In this document: positions 1 to 7,267 of the stretch, one piece after another | Layout: each line of letters begins with the position of its first letter | How positions within the stretch are numbered: position 1 is the first letter of the stretch | Origin: an uncultured Chthonomonas sp. | GTDB taxonomy: Bacteria > Armatimonadota > Chthonomonadetes > Chthonomonadales > CAJBBX01 | DNA: 43,660 bases | Direction of reading: 5' to 3' | Assembly: GCA_903885605.1 (NCBI GenBank) | Contig: CAISJD010000012.1 | Span: 1-43,660, forward strand | Notes under the pieces: model-generated | Databases searched by the model: none | Seen by the model: only the letters and a program-made list of their open reading frames with translations | Told to the model about the DNA's origin: nothing | Program-made: the position numbers and the translations under genes

Positions 1-1381
1 CCCGCTGCTCGCCGGTGGGTCGCTTCCATGCCACCATCAGGTCCGTACGCATGCGGCCGAGGCCGTACTCGCGATCAACACGCCCGCCGCCGTTGACGAT
101 CCGCTGCAGGAAGGCCTGAAGCAGCAGGTGCGGCCCGGCCTCTTTGTACTCGAAGCGCTGCACCCAGCTCTCGGAGTTCTCGCGGAAGAACTGCTGGAAC
201 TGCTCCAGCACGACCACCAGCATCAGGCTGCCGTCCGGAGAGACAAAGGGCAGCGTGGGAACGAGCGCAGAGAGTTCCACCTGGGCGCCGTAGGTCAGTT
301 GCCGGGGGATCACCTCACGGTAGATGGGGTTGGCGATCACGGGGCCGCCGCGCGTCAGCCGGATGAGGCCGAGGTCCACGACGTACTGGATGTCGTCCTC
401 AGCCAGGCCGGCCCCGGTCACCTCGCCCTGTATGATCGGCTCCACCACTCGCCTGACGCGGGGCTCTTTGAGCTTGTCGGCCAGCTGGTCGATGTGGACG
501 TCGCGGCGCAGGATGAGCTGCTCTCGGGCGGCCATGACCATGGCAAGGTCGAGGCGGTGCGAACGGTCGCGACCCTCGGGCCTGCGGCTCGTGAGTTCGT
601 AGGCGATGGCATTGACCAGCCACGGCTGGCCCTGCGTCAAGCGCCAGATCTCGTCGACGGCCTCGGAGGTCCAGACCTGCCCGGTCTCGTCGGTGTGCTG
701 CTGGAGCAGCTCCCGGACCTCGGGTTCCGTCAGGTCGCCCAGAACCAGGGACTCGGCCTTGATGTTGAAGGCGCTCCCGCCGGTGATGATCTCGCCGTCG
801 GAGGAGTGGATCCGGTAGTCGCGCACATCGCGGACACCGCAGAGGATGACGCTCTGCGGGAAGGCCGCCGGGCGCTGCGTGTAGCCGCCACGCAGCTGGC
901 GCAGTACCGAGATGAGCGTATCTCCCACCAGCGAGTCGATCTCGTCGATCAGGAGCACCAGCGGGCGCGGATCGGCCTGCGACCACTGGGCGAGAAGCGC
1001 GCTGAGCGCGGAGCCCGGCGAGGTCTCGTCCAGCACCGACTTGAGGATTTGCTGGGGGTACAAGTCGCCGGACATCCACTGGGCGCCCGCGGCGATCCGT
1101 TCGGCGACGATGGGAATGCCCTTCGTGTAGTCGCCGCGCGCCGCCTGGGCATCCTCGACGTTGGCGTAGGCGCAACGCACCTTGCCGGCGGCGTTGAGGT
1201 GGCGCATCAGCGTGATCAGGCAGGTGGTTTTGCCCGTCTGCCGAGGTGCGTGGAGGACGAAGTAGCGGTGCGCGTCGATCAGGCGCTCGATTTCGTCCAC
1301 GCGAATCCGCCTGAGCGGGTCGATGCAGTAGTGCTGCGCCGGCTCGCTGGGTCCCGCGTTGTTAAAGAATCGTGCTGCCAT
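1..1381 (-). CDS. AAA ATPase with C-terminal nuclease-like domain (3' end outside window)
   Basis: The reading frame starts at the ATG at 1381 and runs open for 460 codons off the left edge, so the C-terminus is missing. A Walker A loop, APRQTGKTT, lies at residues 45-53 and a Walker B strand, LVLLIDEID, near residue 144. The following helices fit a STAND/ORC-like AAA fold of the type seen in AAA-ATPase-like (AAA_35-type) proteins. Close to the edge, about residues 425-450, comes a stretch with NGGGRVDREYGLGRMRTDL and then VAWK, which resembles the start of a PD-(D/E)XK nuclease-type domain that often ends these proteins. No signal peptide is seen, so it is probably cytoplasmic. The role is unknown; relatives are common accessory genes of suspected defence or mobile origin. 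The ATPase call is firm, the nuclease call is inference. Confidence 0.85.
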   Translation of the reverse strand, partial: MAARFFNNAGPSEPAQHYCIDPLRRIRVDEIERLIDAHRYFVLHAPRQTGKTTCLITLMRHLNAAGKVRCAYANVEDAQAARGDYTKGIPIVAERIAAGAQWMSGDLYPQQILKSVLDETSPGSALSALLAQWSQADPRPLVLLIDEIDSLVGDTLISVLRQLRGGYTQRPAAFPQSVILCGVRDVRDYRIHSSDGEIITGGSAFNIKAESLVLGDLTEPEVRELLQQHTDETGQVWTSEAVDEIWRLTQGQPWLVNAIAYELTSRRPEGRDRSHRLDLAMVMAAREQLILRRDVHIDQLADKLKEPRVRRVVEPIIQGEVTGAGLAEDDIQYVVDLGLIRLTRGGPVIANPIYREVIPRQLTYGAQVELSALVPTLPFVSPDGSLMLVVVLEQFQQFFRENSESWVQRFEYKEAGPHLLLQAFLQRIVNGGGRVDREYGLGRMRTDLMVAWKRPTGEQR

Positions 1382-1439
1382 CCCGTTCCTCCGATGCCAC
1401 TCGCAGTGTACCTGCGGCAGACGGGCGCGACCTGACGCG

Positions 1440-2582
1440 CTACGCCGGCGTGGCCGCCCGAGCGCGGAAGGCGCAGAGGGGCATGTCGCCGCGATCGACG
1501 ACCGTCGCCACGGGCATGGTCCCCAGGGCGTAGGCCACGGTGACCGGCCCGCTGATGGCCGCCTCCAGCGTCAGGCGGATGTCCGACCCGCCGTCGCCGC
1601 GCACCTCCGCGCCGACAATGCCCATGGGCGCGCCGTTCACGCGGACCTCGAAGCCGTAGAGCGGCTGCTCATCGCGCCAGCCTCCCTGCACGTCGGCGCA
1701 TCGGAGCGTGACGGTGCCGAGGCCGTTGGTGGCCGTACCCGTCTCGATGGCCGTGACCGAGGGCGTCCTTCGTCCGCCGGGGACGCCCGCCATCGGTGCG
1801 ATAGCCTGCGCCAGGCGGCGGCCCAGGCGCACGAGGCCCGTGGCGCTGATGTGGATGCCGTCGGCCAGGGGCAGGTCGATGGCACTGACCACGACGGCGT
1901 TCGGCACACGGTTGGGCAGGTCGGCCAGGGCCTCGCGGACGATGTCCCAGGCCTCGTCGGTGGGCTCGTCGCCGGGCCAGATCCAGCGGCCCAGTTGCAC
2001 CACAGCCACGGGGAGGTCGGGTTCGCCCAGGTCGCGGCGGGCGGCGGCGATCCAGGCGTCGAAGCGGGCCGCGTAGGTGCGGGCGTCGGCGGGGCTGCAG
2101 TCGGACTCGCCCTGGTACCAGAGCAGACCGCGCACCTTGCCTCCGGCCCGGCGCACACGCTCAAGCATGCCGCCGTAGAGGCTGCCGCCGCCCATGGGCG
2201 CGAGCTCCTGGCTCCACTGGCCCAGCGACGTCCCGCCGTGCGCCGCCGGGATGAGGCCTACGGGCTTGCCGGTGGCATCGGCGACGGCCATGCCGAAGGA
2301 CAGGCCCAGCCCGGCGCCGTGCGGCCGGACGGCGATCTCGGCCAGCGCCATCTCCTCGTTGGTCTTGTCGGCGACCTCAGGCAGGGCCGCCCGAAGCAGG
2401 TCGACATGCACCGAGGTGAAGCTCTCCCAGAAGCGGTGGAGCGGCTCCCGGGCCACCTCCCAATGGCCCGCTGTGGTGAAGCTCCAGACGCGCTCGTCGG
2501 GAGGCAGCGCCTCGCAAAGAAGCCCGCAACCCTCCATGTTTGACTGGCCGGCAAGGACCCAGACGTCGTGTGGTGTTTCCAT
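1440..2582 (-). CDS. Sialate O-acetylesterase-type SGNH hydrolase
   Basis: A 380-residue protein of the SASA/SGNH esterase family, which removes acetyl groups from sugars. The block I nucleophile motif is LAGQSNMEG with Ser14. A conserved GAGLGLSFG lies near residue 90, WYQGESDC near 155-162, and DGIHISATG near 242, which supplies the catalytic Asp/His. A beta-sandwich-like tail of about 100 residues follows. No signal peptide is visible, although many relatives are exported; the start at 2582 lies only 5 residues before the first core strand, so a leader is unlikely to be missing. It is divergent from the beta-mannosidase at 2664, so the pair may deacetylate and then cleave mannan-type chains, which is inference from context. 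The substrate cannot be read from sequence. Confidence 0.88.
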   Translation of the reverse strand: METPHDVWVLAGQSNMEGCGLLCEALPPDERVWSFTTAGHWEVAREPLHRFWESFTSVHVDLLRAALPEVADKTNEEMALAEIAVRPHGAGLGLSFGMAVADATGKPVGLIPAAHGGTSLGQWSQELAPMGGGSLYGGMLERVRRAGGKVRGLLWYQGESDCSPADARTYAARFDAWIAAARRDLGEPDLPVAVVQLGRWIWPGDEPTDEAWDIVREALADLPNRVPNAVVVSAIDLPLADGIHISATGLVRLGRRLAQAIAPMAGVPGGRRTPSVTAIETGTATNGLGTVTLRCADVQGGWRDEQPLYGFEVRVNGAPMGIVGAEVRGDGGSDIRLTLEAAISGPVTVAYALGTMPVATVVDRGDMPLCAFRARAATPA

Positions 2583-2663
2583 GTCTGTACCTTACCCCGA
2601 GCGGCGCGCCGGCCGGTCGGCCATAATGGTCGCGTAGACTACAGGCACGGGGGAAACGCGGCC

Positions 2664-5177
2664 ATGGGCATGCGAGGGATCACGCTGGACGGCGAGTGGC
2701 GGCTGCGGGGCTGGAGCCCCGACGGCGGCGAGACGATGGAGCTGGCGGCATCGACGCCGGGGCATGTCCATCTGGACCTGCTGCGGGCGGGCAAGATCGC
2801 CGACCCCTTCTGGCGCGACAACGCCGACGCCTGCCAGTGGGTGGAGAAGTGGGACTGGGAGTACGAACGGACCTTCGACGCCGGGCCGGAACCCGACGCC
2901 TCTTGGGCGCTGCTCCAGTTCGACGGGCTGGACACGCAGGCCGAGGTCACACTCAACGGCACGCCCGCGGGCTCCGCGGCGAACATGCACATCCCGCACG
3001 AGTTCGAGGTGGGCGCACTGCTGCGGCCCGGCGCCAACACGCTGCGGGTCCGCTTCCCCTCCATCTGGCGCGCGCTCGAAGGCAAGCCGATGGACCTCCC
3101 CGCCGCCTTCACCTGCGAGCGCGTCCACATCCGACGGATGCAGTGCACCTTCCACTGGGACTGGGTCAACCGGTTCGTGAGCTACGGCATCTGGCGCCCG
3201 GCGCGGCTGGCGATGCCCGATGCCGCACGGCTGACCGACCTCTCCGCCGTCACCGTGGCCCTTGGCGACGCCTCGGCGTCGGTGCGCATCGAGGCCGCCG
3301 TCGAGCGCCGGACCGGGGAGCCGCTGAACCTGCGCGTGCGGCTGGCAGACCCCGACGGCGCCGCCCTGGCCGAGTGGAACGCGCCGGGAGTGGGCGACCG
3401 GCTGGAGCTGGACGCCACCGTGGCCGATCCCCGGCTCTGGTGGCCCAACGGCCACGGCGAGCAGCCCCTCTACGCCGTGTCGGCCTCGCTGACTGCTGCC
3501 GACGGGCGCGAACTGGACACCCGGCGGGTGCGGCTGGGCCTACGCACCGTGGCCGTCGAAGAGGTCGATGACACGCCCGGCAGCCCCGAGGAGGCCCGGA
3601 CCCGGGCGCTCCGGGAGCGGGTACCCGAAGAACAGAGCAACGGCGATGCGCCGGGCCGGAGCTTCATCGTCACCGTCAACGGGCGGCGCATCTTCTGCCA
3701 GGGAGGCAACTGGGTGCCCGCCGACCCGTGGCCCTCCCGCGTGACGGCTGACCAGTACGACCACCTGCTGGGCCTCGTTCGGGAGGCGGGCATGAACTGC
3801 CTGCGCGTCTGGGGCGGCGGCATCTACGAGCCCGAACCCTTCTGGGAGGCCTGCGACCGGCTGGGCATCCTCATCTGCCAGGACTTCATGATGGCCTGCG
3901 GCAAGTACCCCGAGGACGACCCCGCCTTCATGGAGGCTCTGCGCGCCGAAGCCCCCGTGGTGGTGCGGCGCCTGCGCAACCACGCCTCGCTGGCCTGGTG
4001 GAGCGGCGACAACGAGAACGGCATGCACTTCGACGCCGACGATCCCGAGACCTGGGGCAAGCGGATCGCCGACGAGATCACCGGCCCGGCCTGCGCCGAG
4101 CTGGATCCCACGCGCCCCTTCTACCCCACCAGCCCCTACGGCGGCAAGAAGAACACCAGCGTCACCATCGGCGACTGCCACTGGACAGCGCTGGTCATGG
4201 GCCGGTCCGACCTGGAGACGCTGCCCACGTACCGGGCGCATATCGCCCGGACTGTGGGGCGGTTCCACTCCGAGTGCACCAGCTCAGGCGTACCCGCCCT
4301 CAGCACCCTGCGGCGCTTCATGACCGACGACGAGCTGGCCGACCCCACACATCCGCTCTGGTACTTCCATACCAAAGACAACCCGTACCTCGACATCCGC
4401 CTCTACGATCTGCAGCGGCAGGTGGCCGAGACCCTCTACGGACCCTCCGATACCATGGAGGGCCGCATCGCCCGCATGCAGACGCTCCAGCGCGAGTGGG
4501 TACGCCTGGTCGTGGAGGCCCTGCGCCGGTCCAAGTGGTACTGCGCGGGCATCCTCTTCTGGATGTACAACGACTGCTGGCCTGCCACGGGCTGGAGCAT
4601 GGTGGACTACTACGGCGTGCCCAAGGCGGGCTGGTACGGCATGAAGAGCGCCTGCAAGCCGGTCATCGCCTCCATCGAGGAGACGGAGGGCCGCTTCCGG
4701 TTCTGGGTGGTGAATGCCACGCAGGAGGCCGTCAGCGGCACGCTCCGGCTGGCCGTGCAGCCCTGGACCGGCGCGCCGACGTGGCGGATGGAGGCTCCTT
4801 TCACGGCCCCGGCCGGCGCCTCGGTGGTGGCGCTGGAACACCCCGCAGGTTCCGACCTGGCGCAGGCGCTGGACAGGGGTTCGGTGCTGACCTGCGACCT
4901 CGCGGCCGCCGGCCACTCTGACCACTCTTGGTACTACCTCGGCATGCCGCATGAGATGGCCCCGCCGCCCACCACGCTCACGGTGGAGCAGGGCGAGGGC
5001 TTCATCACCCTCGCAGCCGAGGGCTACGCCCGCTCCGTGACGCTGGAGGGCGACGCCGTCTACTCCGACAACTACTTCGACATGCTCCCCGGCGAGACCC
5101 GCACCATCGCGTGGCGACCCGTGCCGGGCCTCGAGCCGCCGAGCGAGGTGCAGGTCACCTGGTGGAACAGGGGGTAG
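2664..5177 (+). CDS. Beta-mannosidase, glycoside hydrolase family 2
   Basis: An 837-residue GH2 enzyme expected to release mannose from the non-reducing end of beta-mannosides. The N-terminal jelly-roll contains LDGEWRL, DPFWRDN and WVEKWDWEYERTF, followed by an Ig-like domain and the TIM barrel. The acid/base is Glu451 in WSGDNENG and the nucleophile is Glu537 in FHSECTSSG. The NEN triad and FWRDN block separate beta-mannosidases from beta-galactosidases in this family. The frame is open upstream to 2568, but the ATG at 2664 has GGGGGA about 10 bases before it and gives the normal length; a second ATG at 2670 is possible. There is no signal peptide, so it probably acts in the cytoplasm on imported oligosaccharides. 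Confidence 0.93.
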   Translation: MGMRGITLDGEWRLRGWSPDGGETMELAASTPGHVHLDLLRAGKIADPFWRDNADACQWVEKWDWEYERTFDAGPEPDASWALLQFDGLDTQAEVTLNGTPAGSAANMHIPHEFEVGALLRPGANTLRVRFPSIWRALEGKPMDLPAAFTCERVHIRRMQCTFHWDWVNRFVSYGIWRPARLAMPDAARLTDLSAVTVALGDASASVRIEAAVERRTGEPLNLRVRLADPDGAALAEWNAPGVGDRLELDATVADPRLWWPNGHGEQPLYAVSASLTAADGRELDTRRVRLGLRTVAVEEVDDTPGSPEEARTRALRERVPEEQSNGDAPGRSFIVTVNGRRIFCQGGNWVPADPWPSRVTADQYDHLLGLVREAGMNCLRVWGGGIYEPEPFWEACDRLGILICQDFMMACGKYPEDDPAFMEALRAEAPVVVRRLRNHASLAWWSGDNENGMHFDADDPETWGKRIADEITGPACAELDPTRPFYPTSPYGGKKNTSVTIGDCHWTALVMGRSDLETLPTYRAHIARTVGRFHSECTSSGVPALSTLRRFMTDDELADPTHPLWYFHTKDNPYLDIRLYDLQRQVAETLYGPSDTMEGRIARMQTLQREWVRLVVEALRRSKWYCAGILFWMYNDCWPATGWSMVDYYGVPKAGWYGMKSACKPVIASIEETEGRFRFWVVNATQEAVSGTLRLAVQPWTGAPTWRMEAPFTAPAGASVVALEHPAGSDLAQALDRGSVLTCDLAAAGHSDHSWYYLGMPHEMAPPPTTLTVEQGEGFITLAAEGYARSVTLEGDAVYSDNYFDMLPGETRTIAWRPVPGLEPPSEVQVTWWNRG

Positions 5178-5230
5178 GGCCGACGGCTGCTCTGGTGTAC
5201 TGCGTCGGAGGGGGCAACTGAAGACGAAGC

Positions 5231-5430
5231 ATAGCACTGGGTGTGGTACTATTGCTTGGAGGCAACGTTCGAGGAGCATTCCGTCCGCGTGTTCAAGACC
5301 CGTTGGTTCGCTCGCTATTCCCGCCGACACGGGATCGGGGACGCCGCCCTGTGCGAGGCAGTGGCCCGCGCGTCGGGCAGCATCATTGACGCACAACTGG
5401 CCGGGTGCGTGATCAAGCAGAGGATAGCGA
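5231..5430 (+). repeat. Upstream copy of a 200-bp diverged direct repeat
   Basis: This stretch aligns without gaps to 6939-7138 at a constant offset of 1708 bases. It covers the toxin's leader, its GAGGAG ribosome-binding site and roughly the first half of the toxin gene. Similarity begins before the toxin start, so the leader was duplicated with the gene. The two copies flank the antitoxin and the HEAT-like membrane gene. Identity was judged by eye: 36 of 56 residues match over the shared coding part. Confidence 0.8.
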
Positions 5431-5657
5431 GGGCGGGTGACGGGCGCTCCGGCGGGTTTCGGGCGATCGTAGCGTTCGCGCCGGAGGTGCGGTCGGCCTT
5501 CATGTTCTGCTTTGCCAAGAGTGACCGCGCCAACCTGACGGCAGCAGAGGAGAGAGCCTTCCGCGAACTTGCCGCGCTGCTTCTCAGCTACACCGATGCG
5601 GAGCTTGCGGCTGCCTTGAGTACGGGGGCGCTGGTGGAGGTGATCTGCAATGGCTAA
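5289..5657 (+). CDS. RelE-like (PF06296-type) toxin of a type II toxin-antitoxin pair
   Basis: A 122-residue basic protein with the features of the RelE/HigB-like family once called DUF1044: VFKTRWFARY at the N-terminus, GIGDAALCEAV, IIDAQL, VIKQRIAR, then GRSGGFRAIVAF and a late FCFAKS. Family members cleave mRNA, often in the ribosome, and are neutralised by an XRE-type antitoxin encoded just downstream. The frame is open to a GTG at 5241, but GTG 5289 is preferred: it gives the usual family length and follows GAGGAG at 5271-5276. The stop overlaps the antitoxin start by 8 bases, so the two are translationally coupled, toxin first as in higBA. Intact catalytic half, unlike the remnant at 6939. 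Confidence 0.88.
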   Translation: MFKTRWFARYSRRHGIGDAALCEAVARASGSIIDAQLAGCVIKQRIARAGDGRSGGFRAIVAFAPEVRSAFMFCFAKSDRANLTAAEERAFRELAALLLSYTDAELAAALSTGALVEVICNG

Positions 5658-5967
5658 GGCATACGGTAGTGATGCGCTGGCCGCAGTGCATGAGACGGTC
5701 TCCGACCTGGCCGACGCCGGACTGGTTGACAAGAAGACCATGCGGCGGTTCGACGATATGTGCCTGACGTCCGTGGAGCCGCTGGCCGCGTCGGAGATCC
5801 GCGCCATTCGCGAAGGGGTCCGCGTCAGTCAGGCCGTATTCGCGCGGTATCTCAACGTGACGGTCAGCCTGGTGAGCCAGTGGGAGCGCGGCGAGAAGCG
5901 CCCCACCGGCGCGTCGCTGAAGTTGCTGTCACTGGTCAAGGCAAAGGGGCTGGATGCAGTAGCGTAG
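5650..5967 (+). CDS. XRE-family (HigA-like) antitoxin
   Basis: A 105-residue partner of the preceding toxin. The C-terminal half holds a Cro/C1 helix-turn-helix: IRAIREGVRVSQAVFARYL, then VTVSLVSQWERGEKRPTG, with the recognition helix around residues 72-82. Family antitoxins bind the toxin and repress their own operon. The N-terminal 50 residues (ALAAVHETVSDLADAG, then KKTMRRFDDMC) are typical for antitoxins paired with PF06296 toxins. Its ATG lies inside the last codons of the toxin gene. Only 12 bases separate its stop from the next gene, so a three-gene operon is likely. Confidence 0.9.
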   Translation: MAKAYGSDALAAVHETVSDLADAGLVDKKTMRRFDDMCLTSVEPLAASEIRAIREGVRVSQAVFARYLNVTVSLVSQWERGEKRPTGASLKLLSLVKAKGLDAVA

Positions 5968-5979
5968 GCGCAGTTGCCC

Positions 5980-6906
5980 ATGCAGAAGCCAAGCGGCACC
6001 GACGTACCGGCGCCCAAGCCCAAGCCTCCCGCCGACCGGGACATTCGCCGCCTGGTTGGCCGGTTGTGGAGCCTGCGTAAGGCGGTGCGCGAGACTGCGG
6101 CAGCGGAACTGGCGGAGCTTGGCGCAGATGCCATCAACGCGGTGTACCGGCGGTTCCAGCAAGACCGGGTCCGCCTGGCGTGGTCACTCCTGGCTGTGTA
6201 CCTCATCGCCGGGACCGGGTATGTGCTAACTCGCGTCGCCGGCTTTGCACACGCATCGCCTGCCGGATGGCTACTTGTCTGCAACGCCATGGGTCTAGTG
6301 GCACATGTACGCCTATATGCCGCCATGAACGGCCTTGGATGCGCCGCCGCCACGGTGCCCAGTCCGGACCTGATCGAGTTGCTCACGCAGGTGTCGGCCG
6401 ATCCGTGGCGCCCGGGCGCCTGGGGCGATGCGCTCGCGGAGGCCCTTGCCCTGGCAGACACCGAGCGCCTCGGTCATCTCGACAACCGATGCATGGCTCG
6501 CGTGCGAGCCCTGATGGCGAACTCCCGGGACCGGCGCCTGGTCCTGGCGCTGCTGGACCTGTGCGCCAGGGTCGGCGATTCGCGGGAACTGGGCGCCGTG
6601 CGGGGGCTGTGCCGCAAGGGCCCGGTGGTCTACGCCCCGTGCAGCGTCGACGCCGAAGTCAACCAGGCCGCCGAGCGCGCCCGCGCCGCCATCGAGGTCC
6701 GCCTTGCGGCAACGCCGCAGGCGCGGAGACTGGTGCGCCCCGCATCGGCTCCGGCGGACGGTTCGGCCGTCCTGGTTCGCCCGGCGCATGGCGTGCCCAC
6801 CGGCGACGAGGACCGGCTCCTGCGGCCGGTCGGGGCAGAGTCTGCGGAGGTCGCCGCGGCTACCGATGCCGCCGAGGCAGAGCAGGGGCAACGCGGGGGC
6901 GCGTAG
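5980..6906 (+). CDS. Predicted membrane protein with HEAT-like helices, third gene of the toxin-antitoxin operon
   Basis: A 308-residue protein I do not recognise as a named family. After a Pro/Lys-rich tail, residues 25-62 (LRKAVRETAAAELAELGADA) look like a HEAT-type helical pair. Two hydrophobic segments follow near residues 67-90 and 103-120, probably membrane spans, then about 80 residues of helical repeats (GDALAEALALADTERLG, RRLVLALLDLCARVG) that again resemble HEAT repeats, and a disordered Ala/Gly-rich tail. The frame also allows TTG at 5974, but ATG 5980 is preferred. It sits 12 bases after the antitoxin and is framed by the two copies of the toxin repeat, so it may have moved with the module. 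A link to toxin control or to a membrane target is speculation. Confidence 0.75.
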   Translation: MQKPSGTDVPAPKPKPPADRDIRRLVGRLWSLRKAVRETAAAELAELGADAINAVYRRFQQDRVRLAWSLLAVYLIAGTGYVLTRVAGFAHASPAGWLLVCNAMGLVAHVRLYAAMNGLGCAAATVPSPDLIELLTQVSADPWRPGAWGDALAEALALADTERLGHLDNRCMARVRALMANSRDRRLVLALLDLCARVGDSRELGAVRGLCRKGPVVYAPCSVDAEVNQAAERARAAIEVRLAATPQARRLVRPASAPADGSAVLVRPAHGVPTGDEDRLLRPVGAESAEVAAATDAAEAEQGQRGGA

Positions 6907-6938
6907 GCGGCATGGGGACGCGTGGACCGAAACCCGCT

Positions 6939-7140
6939 ATGGCACAGGGCGCGGTGCTGCCGCTTGGGTCCATCGTTTGAGGAGCATCCCATCCACGTCG
7001 CGAAGATCCGCTGGTTCGCTCGCCGTGCTTGCCGAGGCGGGATAGCAGACGCCGCCCTGTGCGGGGTAACGGCGCGTGCATCGCGAGGGATCATCGATGC
7101 GCAGTTGGGTCAGTTCGTGATTAAGCAGAGGATGGCGCGA
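6939..7140 (+). pseudogene. Truncated second copy of the RelE-like toxin gene
   Basis: The plus-strand frame reads FEEHPIHVAKIRWFARR, then GGIADAALCG, ARASRGIIDAQL and VIKQRMAR, matching the toxin at 5289 at 36 of 56 positions with no gaps. After about 7140 the match stops abruptly, so the second half with GRSGGFRAIVAF and the FAKS motif is missing. The codon equivalent to the toxin's GTG start is GTC at 6997. No antitoxin follows. It is a decayed duplicate and should encode no active toxin. It fills most of the 361-base gap between 6906 and 7268; I see no gene in the rest of the gap. Confidence 0.82.
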
Positions 7141-7267
7141 CCGTGGGTCGGAGCCACGCCGGCCACTCACCCCTCGGCGCTCAAGGTCCGTTGCGAAGTA
7201 CACTCAACGTCGGTCCGGACGCCGCCGCCACAGGGGCGCGATGGTCGGGCCGCAGGAGGTCCGGGCC

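Noticed and set aside
128-1435. 435-codon plus-strand frame opposite the AAA ATPase
   Set aside because: Low-complexity composition and no motif; the minus strand in this stretch reads a clear P-loop ATPase.
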